From positions 23,039,501 to 23,103,500 of the forward strand of contig NC_088916.1 of NCBI RefSeq assembly GCF_963576675.1: 64,000 bases of DNA, in the 5' to 3' direction. The DNA comes from Euphorbia lathyris (taxonomy: Eukaryota > Streptophyta > Magnoliopsida > Malpighiales > Euphorbiaceae). Positions 10,707 to 20,555 of the stretch are shown here, in pieces. Position numbers and translations under genes: made by a program. The notes beneath the pieces were generated by a model, which searched no databases, was not told the origin of the DNA, and was given only the letters and a program-made list of their open reading frames with translations. The first letter of the stretch is position 1; each line of letters begins with the position of its first letter.

Positions 10707-12650
10707 AGTGGCGACTCTGCTGGGGAAGCGAGAAATTTGATTCCGGAAGGCGTGTACTAAGCCCTTAACGGGGACGGATCGTTTTACTTCTTTTCGTATG
10801 CATTCATATGCATTATTGCAAACCCTTTGGGTAATTTCCGCGAAACCTCTAGCGAGAGTCCATTCGTCGCTCGAAAGAGGCTAGCGTAAGTTCCCCCTTA
10901 CAGTAAGGCACCAGAGGGTCCCCATCCATTCGTTAGGGGCGAATCTGTGCGGTCCTGTGAGGTCCCGCGGTCAGCCGTGTCAGCATATAGTAGCCTTAGA
11001 AGTTTCCATAGGATTACCCGTTACTATTTTTGATGTGATAAATGAATCAGTTCGTGTTTTCAAACCGCCATGATACGTATCTAATCCTAAAGTATGTAAA
11101 GAAAATGGGACGATGTGTTAATATATACTTATGAATCGACATACTAATTACCCTAAAAAATATCGAAACGATTTGAACTAAAGACGACTTAGTCATCTCA
11201 TATGAATGAACATGTGCGACCCGCCTTGTTCCTTTCGGTGTCCCGACGAAGGCACATATTCAGGAAATGCGTTATGACGTAAGCACGTATTAGTATGAAT
11301 CGGTTTGGTATTAAGGATAATTACATCTCGATACAAAAGACTATATTAACAGTAGCCGTCATTCACATTCTTTAAATAAATTGGGATAAAACGAGATCAA
11401 GATGAAACGAAAATGAAGAACATTTCTGTCCTGAACGACCCTGTCATAACGTGAAAAGTTTCGCACAAGTAGCCCGTCCCTTCCGAATGAAAGACGAGCT
11501 TTTACGTTATGCCTCGTGTCGTTCTTAAGAGAAATGGATGTGTCCGTACAGATGACTAAGAAAACAAAGAAGAGAAAAATGAACTAAACGACCAAAATCA
11601 TTCCGAATCTACGATATATATCAATACCGAGGGTAGTTAAAGAAAATAAACCAATGTCATTGAATACGTGCCTCGGACGAGTGTATACCCCGTTTAAAAT
11701 CTCGAAGCCGAATTAAGCCAAACCATATAATTGCGCCATATGGACGAGACTGCGGGTTTTGACTAACGACTCGATCATTTCGACCGTTACCAAAACTGCA
11801 AGAAATATGGCCCGATGTACGTGTTTGCTTAATTCGTGCCTAAAGGAAAGAGAACGGTGATGTCCTCGCTTTGAATAAACATGCGATTCAACGAAACGTT
11901 GATTTTCTATAACCACACTAAGATGATATATCCCGTAGGATTGGGAAGAACAACGAACTGTTGCTAGCCGAAAGGTTACCGTGCGCTCAAAATAAGGCTC
12001 GCCATCTTTTCACGTAGCTAAAATGAGCAAACGGATCCTCGACGCTAAGAACAAACGCGTTACGCGATGAGTCCGTTCCCTAAAATAAAATCCAAAAGTG
12101 ATTCCATCACTAAATGAACACATGGTTATGTCTCTCGATAGATCCAAAAGATCCCGTTGTAATCCAAAAATCGAGACACAAACTCGCGCGAACAAAAGGG
12201 AACGAGTCATTGACGATAACGAACGATTGGACTAGAAGAATAACTCGTACCCCGTCTAAAAACTGAGATGCGCTCAAAGGGAGTCAAAACCCGAACTAAT
12301 GCGTCTCACGAAAGGACGAAAGACGAGTTATTCCGAAAGGACAATCCAACTTGGTCGATTTCTTAGTCACTGAACGTTGATACGTCAAAACGAACTGTAT
12401 TGTCTGATGGATGATTTACTTTCCCGCAATAATCGACGGCATCACGCGTCCCCTGGACCGCAATGTGAGCCCCAAACGAAAATCCTAGGAAAGAGACCTG
12501 GACCAACGAGTGTGTGGAGGAATAAGGGTGGAAGAGAGATGTTGTGATACGTGTAAATAGAACTAACGTTTGTTCTTCTTATCTTATAATCGTAAATAAA
12601 TAAGCGCACACACCACGAATCATGCATATAAAAATCATGCATACATACTA
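10707..12650 (+). other. E1 untranslated leader
   Basis: About 1.9 kb between LTR and gag with no believable ORF. It aligns along its length with the E2 leader (53529-55453). A stem near the primer site (10846-10880; arms CCTCT/AGAGG and AGCG/CGCT) is kept in E2 and could be a packaging or dimerization element, by position only. Confidence 0.7.
10709..10726 (+). other. E1 primer-binding site (tRNA-Arg type)
   Basis: TGGCGACTCTGCTGGGGA, two bases after the LTR end. This resembles the tRNA-Arg primer site I associate with Ogre elements. The identical site occurs in E2 at 53531-53548. Confidence 0.85.
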
Positions 12651-14113
12651 ATGGATACCGTTCGCGCAGACGTCATCATTAAGCGGTTGTGGTTTCGCGA
12701 GAGTGATCGGCTTGTCAGACAGTTTGATCAGCTACGAGTAGACAGTTCAGAATCAGTAGTTGTGGCTTCTGAATCATCTTCGTCTGGGTATACTCAGTCT
12801 TCCGTCAGTATGTCTGCGACCGACGAGAAAGTGGCTGAATTGGAAAACTCTGTGAACAATATCAATGATCAGCTGGCCGCAATCTTGGCCCAGCTAGCTG
12901 AGTTAGCACTGAAGGACAACAAGAGTGGTAGTAAGCGTGCTGAGAATGAGGTGAACGATGGCCCTCGCTTTGGGAATGAGGAGGATTATCAGGATTATAT
13001 CCGAAAACAGCTGGAAAAGGAGAAAGCTAAGGAAGAGGAGTGGAAGCAACACATCACACAGGAAGTGCAGGACTTGCGTGGAGGAAGTTCCGGAAATCAG
13101 GACTTCTATAACTTGAAGAATTGTTTGTCGGCAACAGCTTTGCCTCTGAAATTTCGTCTCCCCGATATGAAAAAGTTCGATGGAACTGGAGATCCCACCG
13201 CTCACATGAATCAGTATGTTGCTGTGATGAAGCACACGATCCTGACTGAGGATCAAGTCCTGGGGCTGTTTAACACCTATCTAGAGGGGGCTGCCCTCAC
13301 ATGGTTTCATGCATTGCCGATGGTAACAAAGAGGGATTGGAAGGAATTAGCAAAGTCGTTCATCGCTCAGTATAGCTTTAACACCATGCTGGAGGTCACT
13401 TTGAAAGAGTTAGAGAGCACTAAGCAACATGCTGGGGAATCCTTTTCCGATTTTGTGAAAAGATGGAGGGCTAAGGCCGCAGTGATGAAACAAAAGCCGC
13501 TCGAGCAGGATCAGATCCGAATGGTGGTTGGCAACACGTTGTCGTATATCAAGAATGAGTTGCGGTATATGCCATTTACTGATTTCAATCAGATGTATAG
13601 TTGTGCCTTGACTGTTGAAGGGGATGGAGAGCCGAAGAAAGCTTATACCAAATGGACGAAGTCTGGATATAGTGCCGGAGGGCCTAGCGCGAGTACGGAA
13701 TCCGCAGCAGTGAAAGTGGTTGATCTTAATGCTATTGAAAAGAGGCGGTTCGCCAAGTTCGATCAGACCTATGCTAAAGTTTTCGAGCGTCTGCAGAAAA
13801 AGGGATTGTTGAAAGCCCTTACCCCGTATAACAAGGCTCAACCTACTCCGCAGATTCAGGCTAGAGGGTACTGTGAGTTCCACAGCAGTTATGGACATAC
13901 GATTGAGAATTGCGAGAGGCTGAAACACGAAATCCAAGATTTGATTGAGGAGAAGAAGATAGCTGATCCTTCGTCAGCAAACCCTTCCGTTAGGCGCAAT
14001 CCATTGCCTAATCATAGGGTGAGCGTGATCGGAGCTGGTTTGACAGAAACTGTAGTGATGGAATCCTTTGAGGAAGATGTAGAGGAGTTGTTGGACTCCG
14101 TCGAAAAAGCAAT
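12651..14113 (+). CDS. gag: E1 Gag, first part (coiled coil + capsid module A + zinc-like motif)
   Basis: Starts with ATG at 12651, the same start as in E2. An N-terminal helical/coiled-coil region (residues about 55-150) is followed by a retrotransposon-gag capsid domain, residues about 170-325. Module A has both the N-terminal half (G..DP..H, then L.G.AL.W, then W..L...F...Y) and the C-terminal half (F..F..RWR...). A Cys/His cluster (YCEFH...GH....C) follows near 13865-13910. The frame runs on to a stop at 14261, but real homology leaves it at about 14108. There E1 is one base shorter than E2 in an A-run, so the rest of Gag is in the next frame (from about 14114). E2 shows the two parts belong to one protein. 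Confidence 0.9.
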
Positions 14114-17100
14114 GTGGGAAAAGGTCTGTATGTGTCCTTCTTGGGTGAGGAACGAGAGGATGAACCGATGGAGGAAGGGTCAGATGGTGGAGCACCGTAT
14201 GATGAGGATAGTGCTGAAGAGACCGGAGAAGGGTCGTCTCAGACTATTGTGCCAGATTTGAGTTTGTTTAGCGGAGGAAGAGATCCCGAGGTGCACTTGC
14301 GTGAATATATGCACAACATGTTTATTGAATCCTTCGGAGTAGATGAGATTGCTCAGTGGTTTCATCATTCGCTGGTAGGCGAGCCTTTGGAATGGTTCCA
14401 CTCATTACCCGACTCTTGCAAGCATGATTGGGATCAATTATCAGATTTATTCTTAGAAAAGTACCAAAGAGCCGAGGACAGGGCCGCAGAGCGCTTCGCA
14501 ATGCAGATTGGACCTATCAAGCGTCCGCTACCGAGAGTTAGCAAGTATAATGGCAATAAGGATCCTATGGAACACCTTCATTTTTACTTGTCGGCTATGG
14601 CACCCTTGGGTTTTAAAGAAGAAGAGATCACTAGCTTGTTTTGTAATTCGTTGATGGGTGAACCGTTAATGTGGTACATGTCGCTGCCGATGTATGTTAA
14701 GACCGATTGGGCCGCAATGACGAAAAGATTTATCAAGGAGTATACAGTATGGATGCTGGCAGAGCAAACCCTTGACTCCCCATCTTACCAAACACCTGAT
14801 GCGGTGTTAGCAATGCCTAGGTATGGTGGGTACCAGGATCCTGTGGAGCATGCGAGGATATTTCGCAATCATATGTATGACGCTGGATTTCCACAGTGTG
14901 AGTTGCATGAACATTTTCCGGAAACCTTGATGGGTGAAGCCTTATTGTGGCATCAGGGTCTATCAGAGGAGGAGATGGGTCATTGGATACCGCTCCGAAG
15001 TGCCTTTGTGGCGAGATATGAAATGTATATTCCATGGACGGGATCCCTGGATGATCTGGATAGGATCAGGCAGTTCCCCGAGGAACCATTTGTGGACTAT
15101 GCTAGGAGATGGAGGCACCGTTATGAGCAGTGTCATGAAACAATGAGCGATAAGGTGCAGCTTATGTGCATACAACGAGATGCTATTCCGTTGGCCGCCG
15201 GAAGGATGAGCAGAGTGTCCCTCCGGGATTATGATGAGTTGATAGGTTGGGCCTTGTATGGATCGGCGGATCCCTTTTACTTAAATCCGAATGTTCCTCA
15301 CGTCATGGATTTAATGGTTGTGGACATTTGGGAGAGTTCCTCGGACGAGGAGGATGCCAATCGAAGGGTTCCTATTAACATTTGGGACGAATCGGATGAT
15401 GAGCCGGAAATTGCGGTAATGACGAGATCAGGTCGTGTGGCCGAGGGAAAGGCACCAATGGTAGAGACTGAGATTGGAGAAGGGTCGGCTCCTAAGCCCG
15501 ATGACCAAGTTCTTGAGCAGTTGAAGAAGATGCAAGCTAAGTCTACGGTCTGGGAAGTTTTATGCCATTCTAAGTACCATCGTGAGAACCTGATGATGGA
15601 GTTGCAGAATTTGGTTATTTCCACCGATACTGAGCCGGCAGCGCTAGTAGGGGCAATTATGGCTCGAAAGAAGACTGAGATCACATTTACCGACGAGGAT
15701 CTCCCAGAAGAGGGGAAGGCTCATAATAAGACATTGTATATCCGAGCGGAAATTAACGGGAAGAAGACTAGCTGTGTGATGGTCGATGATGGATCGGCCA
15801 TTAATGTTTGTCCGTTGAAACTCTTGTCGAAGTTGGGAGTGGAAAGAGGAGACTTGACGGCCTCTGAAACAGTGATTAGAGCATATGACGACAGCCGTAG
15901 GCACATTGAAGGAGTCTTCAAGGCCAAGTTGAAAGTGGGGCCGCACGAGGAAGAAACTGAGTTCACGGTGTTGGATATCCCGGTAACTTTTGCTGTGCTA
16001 TTGGGACGCCCTTGGTTCCATAAGTTAGGAGGTGTGCCCTCCACGCTCCACCAAATGATTAAGTTCCCCTTCGGGGAGGAGATAGTAACAATTAGAGCTG
16101 AGAAATTGAGCTCGGTGGCAGCACTGGGAATTGAGCCTCAACTTTTCTCCGGATTCCAAGTCTCCGGGATTTACGAGTCGAGCATGACCACCGATGTGGT
16201 GAAAATGATGAAGGGAGGTTTCATTCCGGGAATGGGTTTAGGAGCATACCATCAGGGGCTGCCAGAGTTTCCGGACTTTAAGAGTCAGAAAACCCGGAGA
16301 GGTTTGGGATATGATCAGGGGAGTCCGTCCAATGCGAGTGCTGAAGGAAAAGTAGGCTTGAGGAAGTATTTTGTGAGCGAGGGGCATGGGAAGGCATATT
16401 CAGGAACCCCCGAGGCATGGACTAGCACGGAAGGGAAGATTCTGCCAGGGTTCGAAATCTTCAATGATATTACCGACTGGGGCAAAGGAAAGGCGAGCTG
16501 CTTTGTCGAGGAGATCATGATGCTGGATTTAAATGCCGAGGAGCAGGTCATCACCATCGAAGCGACTGCGGGAGCGGGAGATGAGCCTAGTACCTCCAAA
16601 ATTCACGAGAAGTCCGAAGGCCCTAATGATGAAAATTGTATTACTGCTTTATTTGAGTCAGATGATGTAATCACCCATGCTATCAATGAAATGAATTCTG
16701 ATTTTGCTTACTTGCTTGATGTCGATCATGATCATTCCATGCATTCTCATTCATATAACATGCCTGCATTTGAAATCAATACAATAGAAATGTCAACTTT
16801 CAATCTTGGTACGGATGAAAATCCTAAACTTATACAAATTGCTCAAGCATTAACTATTGAAGAGAGAAAAGAATTTGAGAGAATAATTAAAAAATACGAA
16901 ATTGTATTCGCTTGGACATACGAAGACATGCCTGGAATTGATCAATCAATCGTAACCCACCGCATTCCAACTTACCCCGAAGTGAAGCCCGTAAAGCAGA
17001 AGCTCCGACGTATGAGACCAGAATGGGCAGATAAGATCAGAGAGGAGGTGAAGAAACAGTTAGAAGCAGGATTCATCGAAGTAATCGACTATCCCCCTTG

Positions 17101-17809
17101 GGTCGCAAATGTGGTGCCCATCGCAAAGAAGGACGGCAAAGTGAGAATGTGCGTTGATTACAGAGATCTTAACAAGGCATGCCCCAAGGATGAGTTCGCA
17201 TTACCTCATATCGACGTATTGATCGACAGCGCAGCGTCAAGTGTATTACACACGAATGTGGACGGTTTCATGGGCTACATGCAAGTTCAGATGGCCGAAA
17301 AGCACAAAGCGAAAACCTCGTTCACAACTGAGTGGGGGACATACTGTTACAGGGTAATGCCGTTTGGTTTGAAAAACGCCGGAGCAACTTACCAGAGAAT
17401 GGCCACAGCACTGTTCCATGATATGATACACAAGGAGGTAGAAGTCTACGTGGATGATATGATGGTCAAATCAGAGACAAGAGAATGGCATTTTGCCGCG
17501 CTCGAGAAGTTTTTGGCCCGAATCGCAGAATTCAAGCTAAGGCTAAACCCGAAGAAGTGCTTTTTCGACATTTCGTTGGGGAAAATCTTAGGCTATGTAA
17601 TCAGAAATAAGGGAATCGAGGTGGATCCTGATAAAGTGAAGGCCATACAGGAGATGCCGGTGCCGAGAAATGAGAAGGAAGTGAGAGGGTTTCTGGGGCA
17701 GGTTCAGTATATCAGTCGGTTCATAGCAAGACTCACCGTAATCTGCGAGCCAATCTTTAAGTTGCTAAGGAAAGACCAACCCGCTGTCTGGAATGATAAG
17801 TGTCAGTAA
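14114..17809 (+). CDS. gag-pol: E1 Gag modules B-D, protease, G-patch and reverse transcriptase
   Basis: Long frame of 1231 residues. Three further capsid-like modules share the spacing G..DP..H...GE.L.W...W...F...Y: B at about 14257-14475, C at 14533-14750 and D at 14812-15035. Only D is followed by a C-terminal half (15045-15260). An aspartic protease (VDDGSA motif near 15783) lies at about 15690-16090, and a G-patch-like glycine motif (GGFIPGMGLG...GLGY) at 16213-16312. The reverse transcriptase runs from about 16830, with YVDD near 17450. The frame ends at TAA 17807-17809 where E2 has CAA, so this is one nonsense change; the downstream frame is in the same phase. The first ATG is not a true start, because E2 reads through from module A. 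Confidence 0.92.
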   Translation: MGKGLYVSFLGEEREDEPMEEGSDGGAPYDEDSAEETGEGSSQTIVPDLSLFSGGRDPEVHLREYMHNMFIESFGVDEIAQWFHHSLVGEPLEWFHSLPDSCKHDWDQLSDLFLEKYQRAEDRAAERFAMQIGPIKRPLPRVSKYNGNKDPMEHLHFYLSAMAPLGFKEEEITSLFCNSLMGEPLMWYMSLPMYVKTDWAAMTKRFIKEYTVWMLAEQTLDSPSYQTPDAVLAMPRYGGYQDPVEHARIFRNHMYDAGFPQCELHEHFPETLMGEALLWHQGLSEEEMGHWIPLRSAFVARYEMYIPWTGSLDDLDRIRQFPEEPFVDYARRWRHRYEQCHETMSDKVQLMCIQRDAIPLAAGRMSRVSLRDYDELIGWALYGSADPFYLNPNVPHVMDLMVVDIWESSSDEEDANRRVPINIWDESDDEPEIAVMTRSGRVAEGKAPMVETEIGEGSAPKPDDQVLEQLKKMQAKSTVWEVLCHSKYHRENLMMELQNLVISTDTEPAALVGAIMARKKTEITFTDEDLPEEGKAHNKTLYIRAEINGKKTSCVMVDDGSAINVCPLKLLSKLGVERGDLTASETVIRAYDDSRRHIEGVFKAKLKVGPHEEETEFTVLDIPVTFAVLLGRPWFHKLGGVPSTLHQMIKFPFGEEIVTIRAEKLSSVAALGIEPQLFSGFQVSGIYESSMTTDVVKMMKGGFIPGMGLGAYHQGLPEFPDFKSQKTRRGLGYDQGSPSNASAEGKVGLRKYFVSEGHGKAYSGTPEAWTSTEGKILPGFEIFNDITDWGKGKASCFVEEIMMLDLNAEEQVITIEATAGAGDEPSTSKIHEKSEGPNDENCITALFESDDVITHAINEMNSDFAYLLDVDHDHSMHSHSYNMPAFEINTIEMSTFNLGTDENPKLIQIAQALTIEERKEFERIIKKYEIVFAWTYEDMPGIDQSIVTHRIPTYPEVKPVKQKLRRMRPEWADKIREEVKKQLEAGFIEVIDYPPWVANVVPIAKKDGKVRMCVDYRDLNKACPKDEFALPHIDVLIDSAASSVLHTNVDGFMGYMQVQMAEKHKAKTSFTTEWGTYCYRVMPFGLKNAGATYQRMATALFHDMIHKEVEVYVDDMMVKSETREWHFAALEKFLARIAEFKLRLNPKKCFFDISLGKILGYVIRNKGIEVDPDKVKAIQEMPVPRNEKEVRGFLGQVQYISRFIARLTVICEPIFKLLRKDQPAVWNDKCQ

Positions 17810-17812
17810 GCT

Positions 17813-20044
17813 TTGGAGAGCGTCCGGAGCTATTTGTCTAATCCGCCAGTGCTGAGACCGCCTAAACTAGGAAAGCCACTTCTCCTCTATGTAGCGATTG
17901 AGGAGCGATCTATTGGGGCAATGTTGGCTCAAGAGGGAGACACCGGCGTGGAGCACGCGGTGTATTATTTGAGTAAGAAGTTCCTGGAGTACGAGCTCAA
18001 GTACAACATGATCGAAAAGACATGTGTGGCAGTAGTATGGTTGATAAAGAAACTGCGACACTATTTCCAATCGTATAAAGTGATCATTATTTCTCGGATG
18101 GACCCCGTGAAGTATCTATACCGAACTCCATCCTTGACGGGGAAGTTAGCCAGATGGTTGTTACTTTTTTCCGAGTTTGACATTGAATATATGACGAAGA
18201 AGGTTATCAAAGGGAGGGCCGTGGCAGAATTTCTGGCCAACCAACCCCTGAATGCAGAGGAAGAAGTGATAAGTTATGATTTCCCCGATGAGCACTTGAA
18301 CGCAATCGAAGTTATACCGTGGAAAATGTTCTTCGACGGAGCAGTTAATTCGAATGGAGCCGGAGTAGGAGTACTACTTACCTCACCGGAAGGAGAAAGG
18401 ATCCCGATGGCCAAGAAGTTATCCTTCCCTCTCACCAATAATATGGCTGAGTATGAAGCGTGCATTTATGGCTTAGAGTCATTAGCGGCACTGGGAGCGT
18501 CATATGTCGAAATCTGGGGGGACTCAAAGTTGATCATTGAACAGGCACAAGGAAACTGGGAGGTAAGAGAAGAAAGACTACGTCCATATCTAGATCAGCT
18601 AGAAGGGTTGGCACAAAGATTCAAGGAATGTCGTTTCTATCATATTCCTCGAGCACAGAACCAGGCGGCGGATGCCTTGGCTACTTTGGTGTCAGTTTGG
18701 GACAACCCCCGGAACCTTGCTTCGAAGCCGTTGGTATTGAGAAGATCTCACAAACCATGTTACGAGGACGTAATGCTGTTAGGGACAGATGAAAAACCAT
18801 GGTATTTCGATATCGTGAACTTTATGAAAGATGGGACATATCCGGCAGAGTCAGAACCTAGGGATCAAGCTGTGATTAGAAGGCTAGCTCGTCAGTTCGT
18901 CATCCACAACGACTTGCTTTACAAAAGGCACGTTGATGGATTACAACTCAGATGCTTGGATGCGGGAGAAGCCCGCGAGGCAATGGAATCAGTACATTCG
19001 GGAATTTGTGGAGCCCATATGGGAGGAGCAGTACTAGCTAAGAAAATTATCAGACAAGGCTTCTATTGGCTCACCATGGAAAGAGATTGTAACGAGTATG
19101 CAAAGAAATGTCACGATTGTCAAATCCACGGCGATTGCAGTCATCTTCCGGCCATGGAACTACATGTGCTAGCACCTATTTGGCCATTCGCTGCCTGGGG
19201 CATTGACATCATCGGCGAAGTAAGGCCTAATGCTTCAAATGGACATAAGTTTATTGCAGTCGCCATCGATTATTTCACCAAATGGGTAGAAGCAGAGTCG
19301 TTTAGCAAACTGGGATCCAAGCAGATGAGAAAGTTCATTGAAAAACACTTGATCACCAGGTTCGGAGTGCCTCATCACATGATCACGGATAACGGAGTCC
19401 AGTTTCAGGGGGAAGTAAGGAATCTTTTTCAAGAATATGGCATTGAACATCACAGGTCTTCTCCATACCGTCCACAGGCTAATGGAACAGTAGAAGCAGC
19501 TAATAAGAACCTTAAGAGGATTCTCGTAAAAACGGTGGAATCACATCGGAATTGGCATGAGCAGCTCCCACTCGCATTATGGGCTTATCGCACGACAATT
19601 AGAACCTCAACTGGGGCAACGCCATTCTCTTTGGTGTATGGAACAGAAGCAGTCTTGCCGATTGAGATCGAAAAGCAATCGTTGAGAATCGCAGTGGAGG
19701 CAGAAATTCCCGAGGCGGAATGGGCGAAGAAGCGATGTGAGCAGTTGGCTCTAGTTGATGAAAAAAGGATGGAAGTGCTTTACCATGTACAGTTATATCA
19801 AAGAAGGATGGCTCGGGCTTTCAATAAAAAAGTCAAGACCAGTCCTATCAAAGAAGGAGATTTGGTGCTGAAACAGATCCGTGTGACGCACACCGACCCG
19901 AGGGGGAAGTTCAGGCCTAACTGGGAAGGACCATTCGTCGTGAAGAAGATACTAAGCAAAGGAGCGGTGAAGTTAACCACAATGGACGGCATGGAATTCT
20001 CCGAACCTACCAACCTGGATATGCTTAAGAAATACTTTTCGTAA
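17813..20044 (+). CDS. pol: E1 RNase H, archaeal-type RNase H and integrase
   Basis: Same phase as the upstream frame, separated only by TAA 17807. Order: the retroviral-type RNase H of the gypsy core (to about 18250); a second RNase H with FFDGA, NMAEYEA, GDSKLII and NQAADALA, the D-E-D-D set typical of archaeal-type RNase H in Tat elements (about 18310-18700); integrase HHCC zinc finger (about 18990-19130); and catalytic core with DIIG, TDNG and the E in GTVEAANK (about 19190-19510), then a C-terminal tail. No chromodomain is visible. Ends at TAA 20042-20044. Confidence 0.93.
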   Translation: MESVRSYLSNPPVLRPPKLGKPLLLYVAIEERSIGAMLAQEGDTGVEHAVYYLSKKFLEYELKYNMIEKTCVAVVWLIKKLRHYFQSYKVIIISRMDPVKYLYRTPSLTGKLARWLLLFSEFDIEYMTKKVIKGRAVAEFLANQPLNAEEEVISYDFPDEHLNAIEVIPWKMFFDGAVNSNGAGVGVLLTSPEGERIPMAKKLSFPLTNNMAEYEACIYGLESLAALGASYVEIWGDSKLIIEQAQGNWEVREERLRPYLDQLEGLAQRFKECRFYHIPRAQNQAADALATLVSVWDNPRNLASKPLVLRRSHKPCYEDVMLLGTDEKPWYFDIVNFMKDGTYPAESEPRDQAVIRRLARQFVIHNDLLYKRHVDGLQLRCLDAGEAREAMESVHSGICGAHMGGAVLAKKIIRQGFYWLTMERDCNEYAKKCHDCQIHGDCSHLPAMELHVLAPIWPFAAWGIDIIGEVRPNASNGHKFIAVAIDYFTKWVEAESFSKLGSKQMRKFIEKHLITRFGVPHHMITDNGVQFQGEVRNLFQEYGIEHHRSSPYRPQANGTVEAANKNLKRILVKTVESHRNWHEQLPLALWAYRTTIRTSTGATPFSLVYGTEAVLPIEIEKQSLRIAVEAEIPEAEWAKKRCEQLALVDEKRMEVLYHVQLYQRRMARAFNKKVKTSPIKEGDLVLKQIRVTHTDPRGKFRPNWEGPFVVKKILSKGAVKLTTMDGMEFSEPTNLDMLKKYFS

Positions 20045-20555
20045 AAAAAAAAAAAAAAAAAAAAAAAAAAGAAAAATAAAGAAAAATTCCTGATAGGTTG
20101 AAAACCCGTAAAGGGCGACCTATGCAACAATAAGGGAAATCCCAATGGGTGAAAACCCGAAAGGGCACTCATTTAAAAATTCCGGGATAGTAAAAGGAGA
20201 GGAGAAAAATCGTCGGGATCCGAAAACCGAAAGGCGGGTCCTGGTAACAATAGTTATAACTTGAGCAATTACAAAAACAATGTATAAGAGACTAAGTATT
20301 TCTGTTGTTTGTAAATAAATAGAGGCATGAATATATTTGACGAGAATGATTGGAATCATTATAATCTACCGAATGCATGGTAATATGAATCACGGGTTAT
20401 ACATTTCTTGTCCTACTTTTCACAAGAAGCCTACCTACTATCCACCCCACTCCCTATACATCAGCTATACATCGGAGAAACCCTAATAAAAGCTACAAAG
20501 CAACAATGAAAGCTACAAAGCAATAATGAAAGCTACAAAGCAATACATAACGAGC
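20045..20555 (+). other. E1 post-pol region: A-tract and three stem-loops
   Basis: A run of about 28 A directly follows the pol stop. Three stem-loops share an inner motif, AAAACCCG(T)AAAGGG or a shorter form, but have different outer stems that still pair: 20093-20123 (ATAGGTTG/CGACCTAT), 20144-20173 (AATGGGTG/CACTCATT) and 20215-20242 (GGATCCG/CGGGTCC), with G-U pairs allowed. Three copies of an AATGAAAGCTACAAAGCAA-type unit lie at about 20496-20545, just past the end of the antisense gene. Confidence 0.6.

Noticed and set aside
10398..10707. ORFs of 70-95 codons conserved in all Tat LTR ends
   Set aside because: Conservation follows the LTR R/U5 DNA; open on both strands and no recognisable protein.
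12903..13937. Minus-strand ORFs of 117-175 codons opposite Tat gag
   Set aside because: Shadows of the sense Gag frame; no start context, homology or splice structure.
14100..14120. Programmed -1 frameshift between Gag parts of E1
   Set aside because: No canonical slippery heptamer in phase, and E2 is open there with one more base, so a simple 1-nt deletion fits better.
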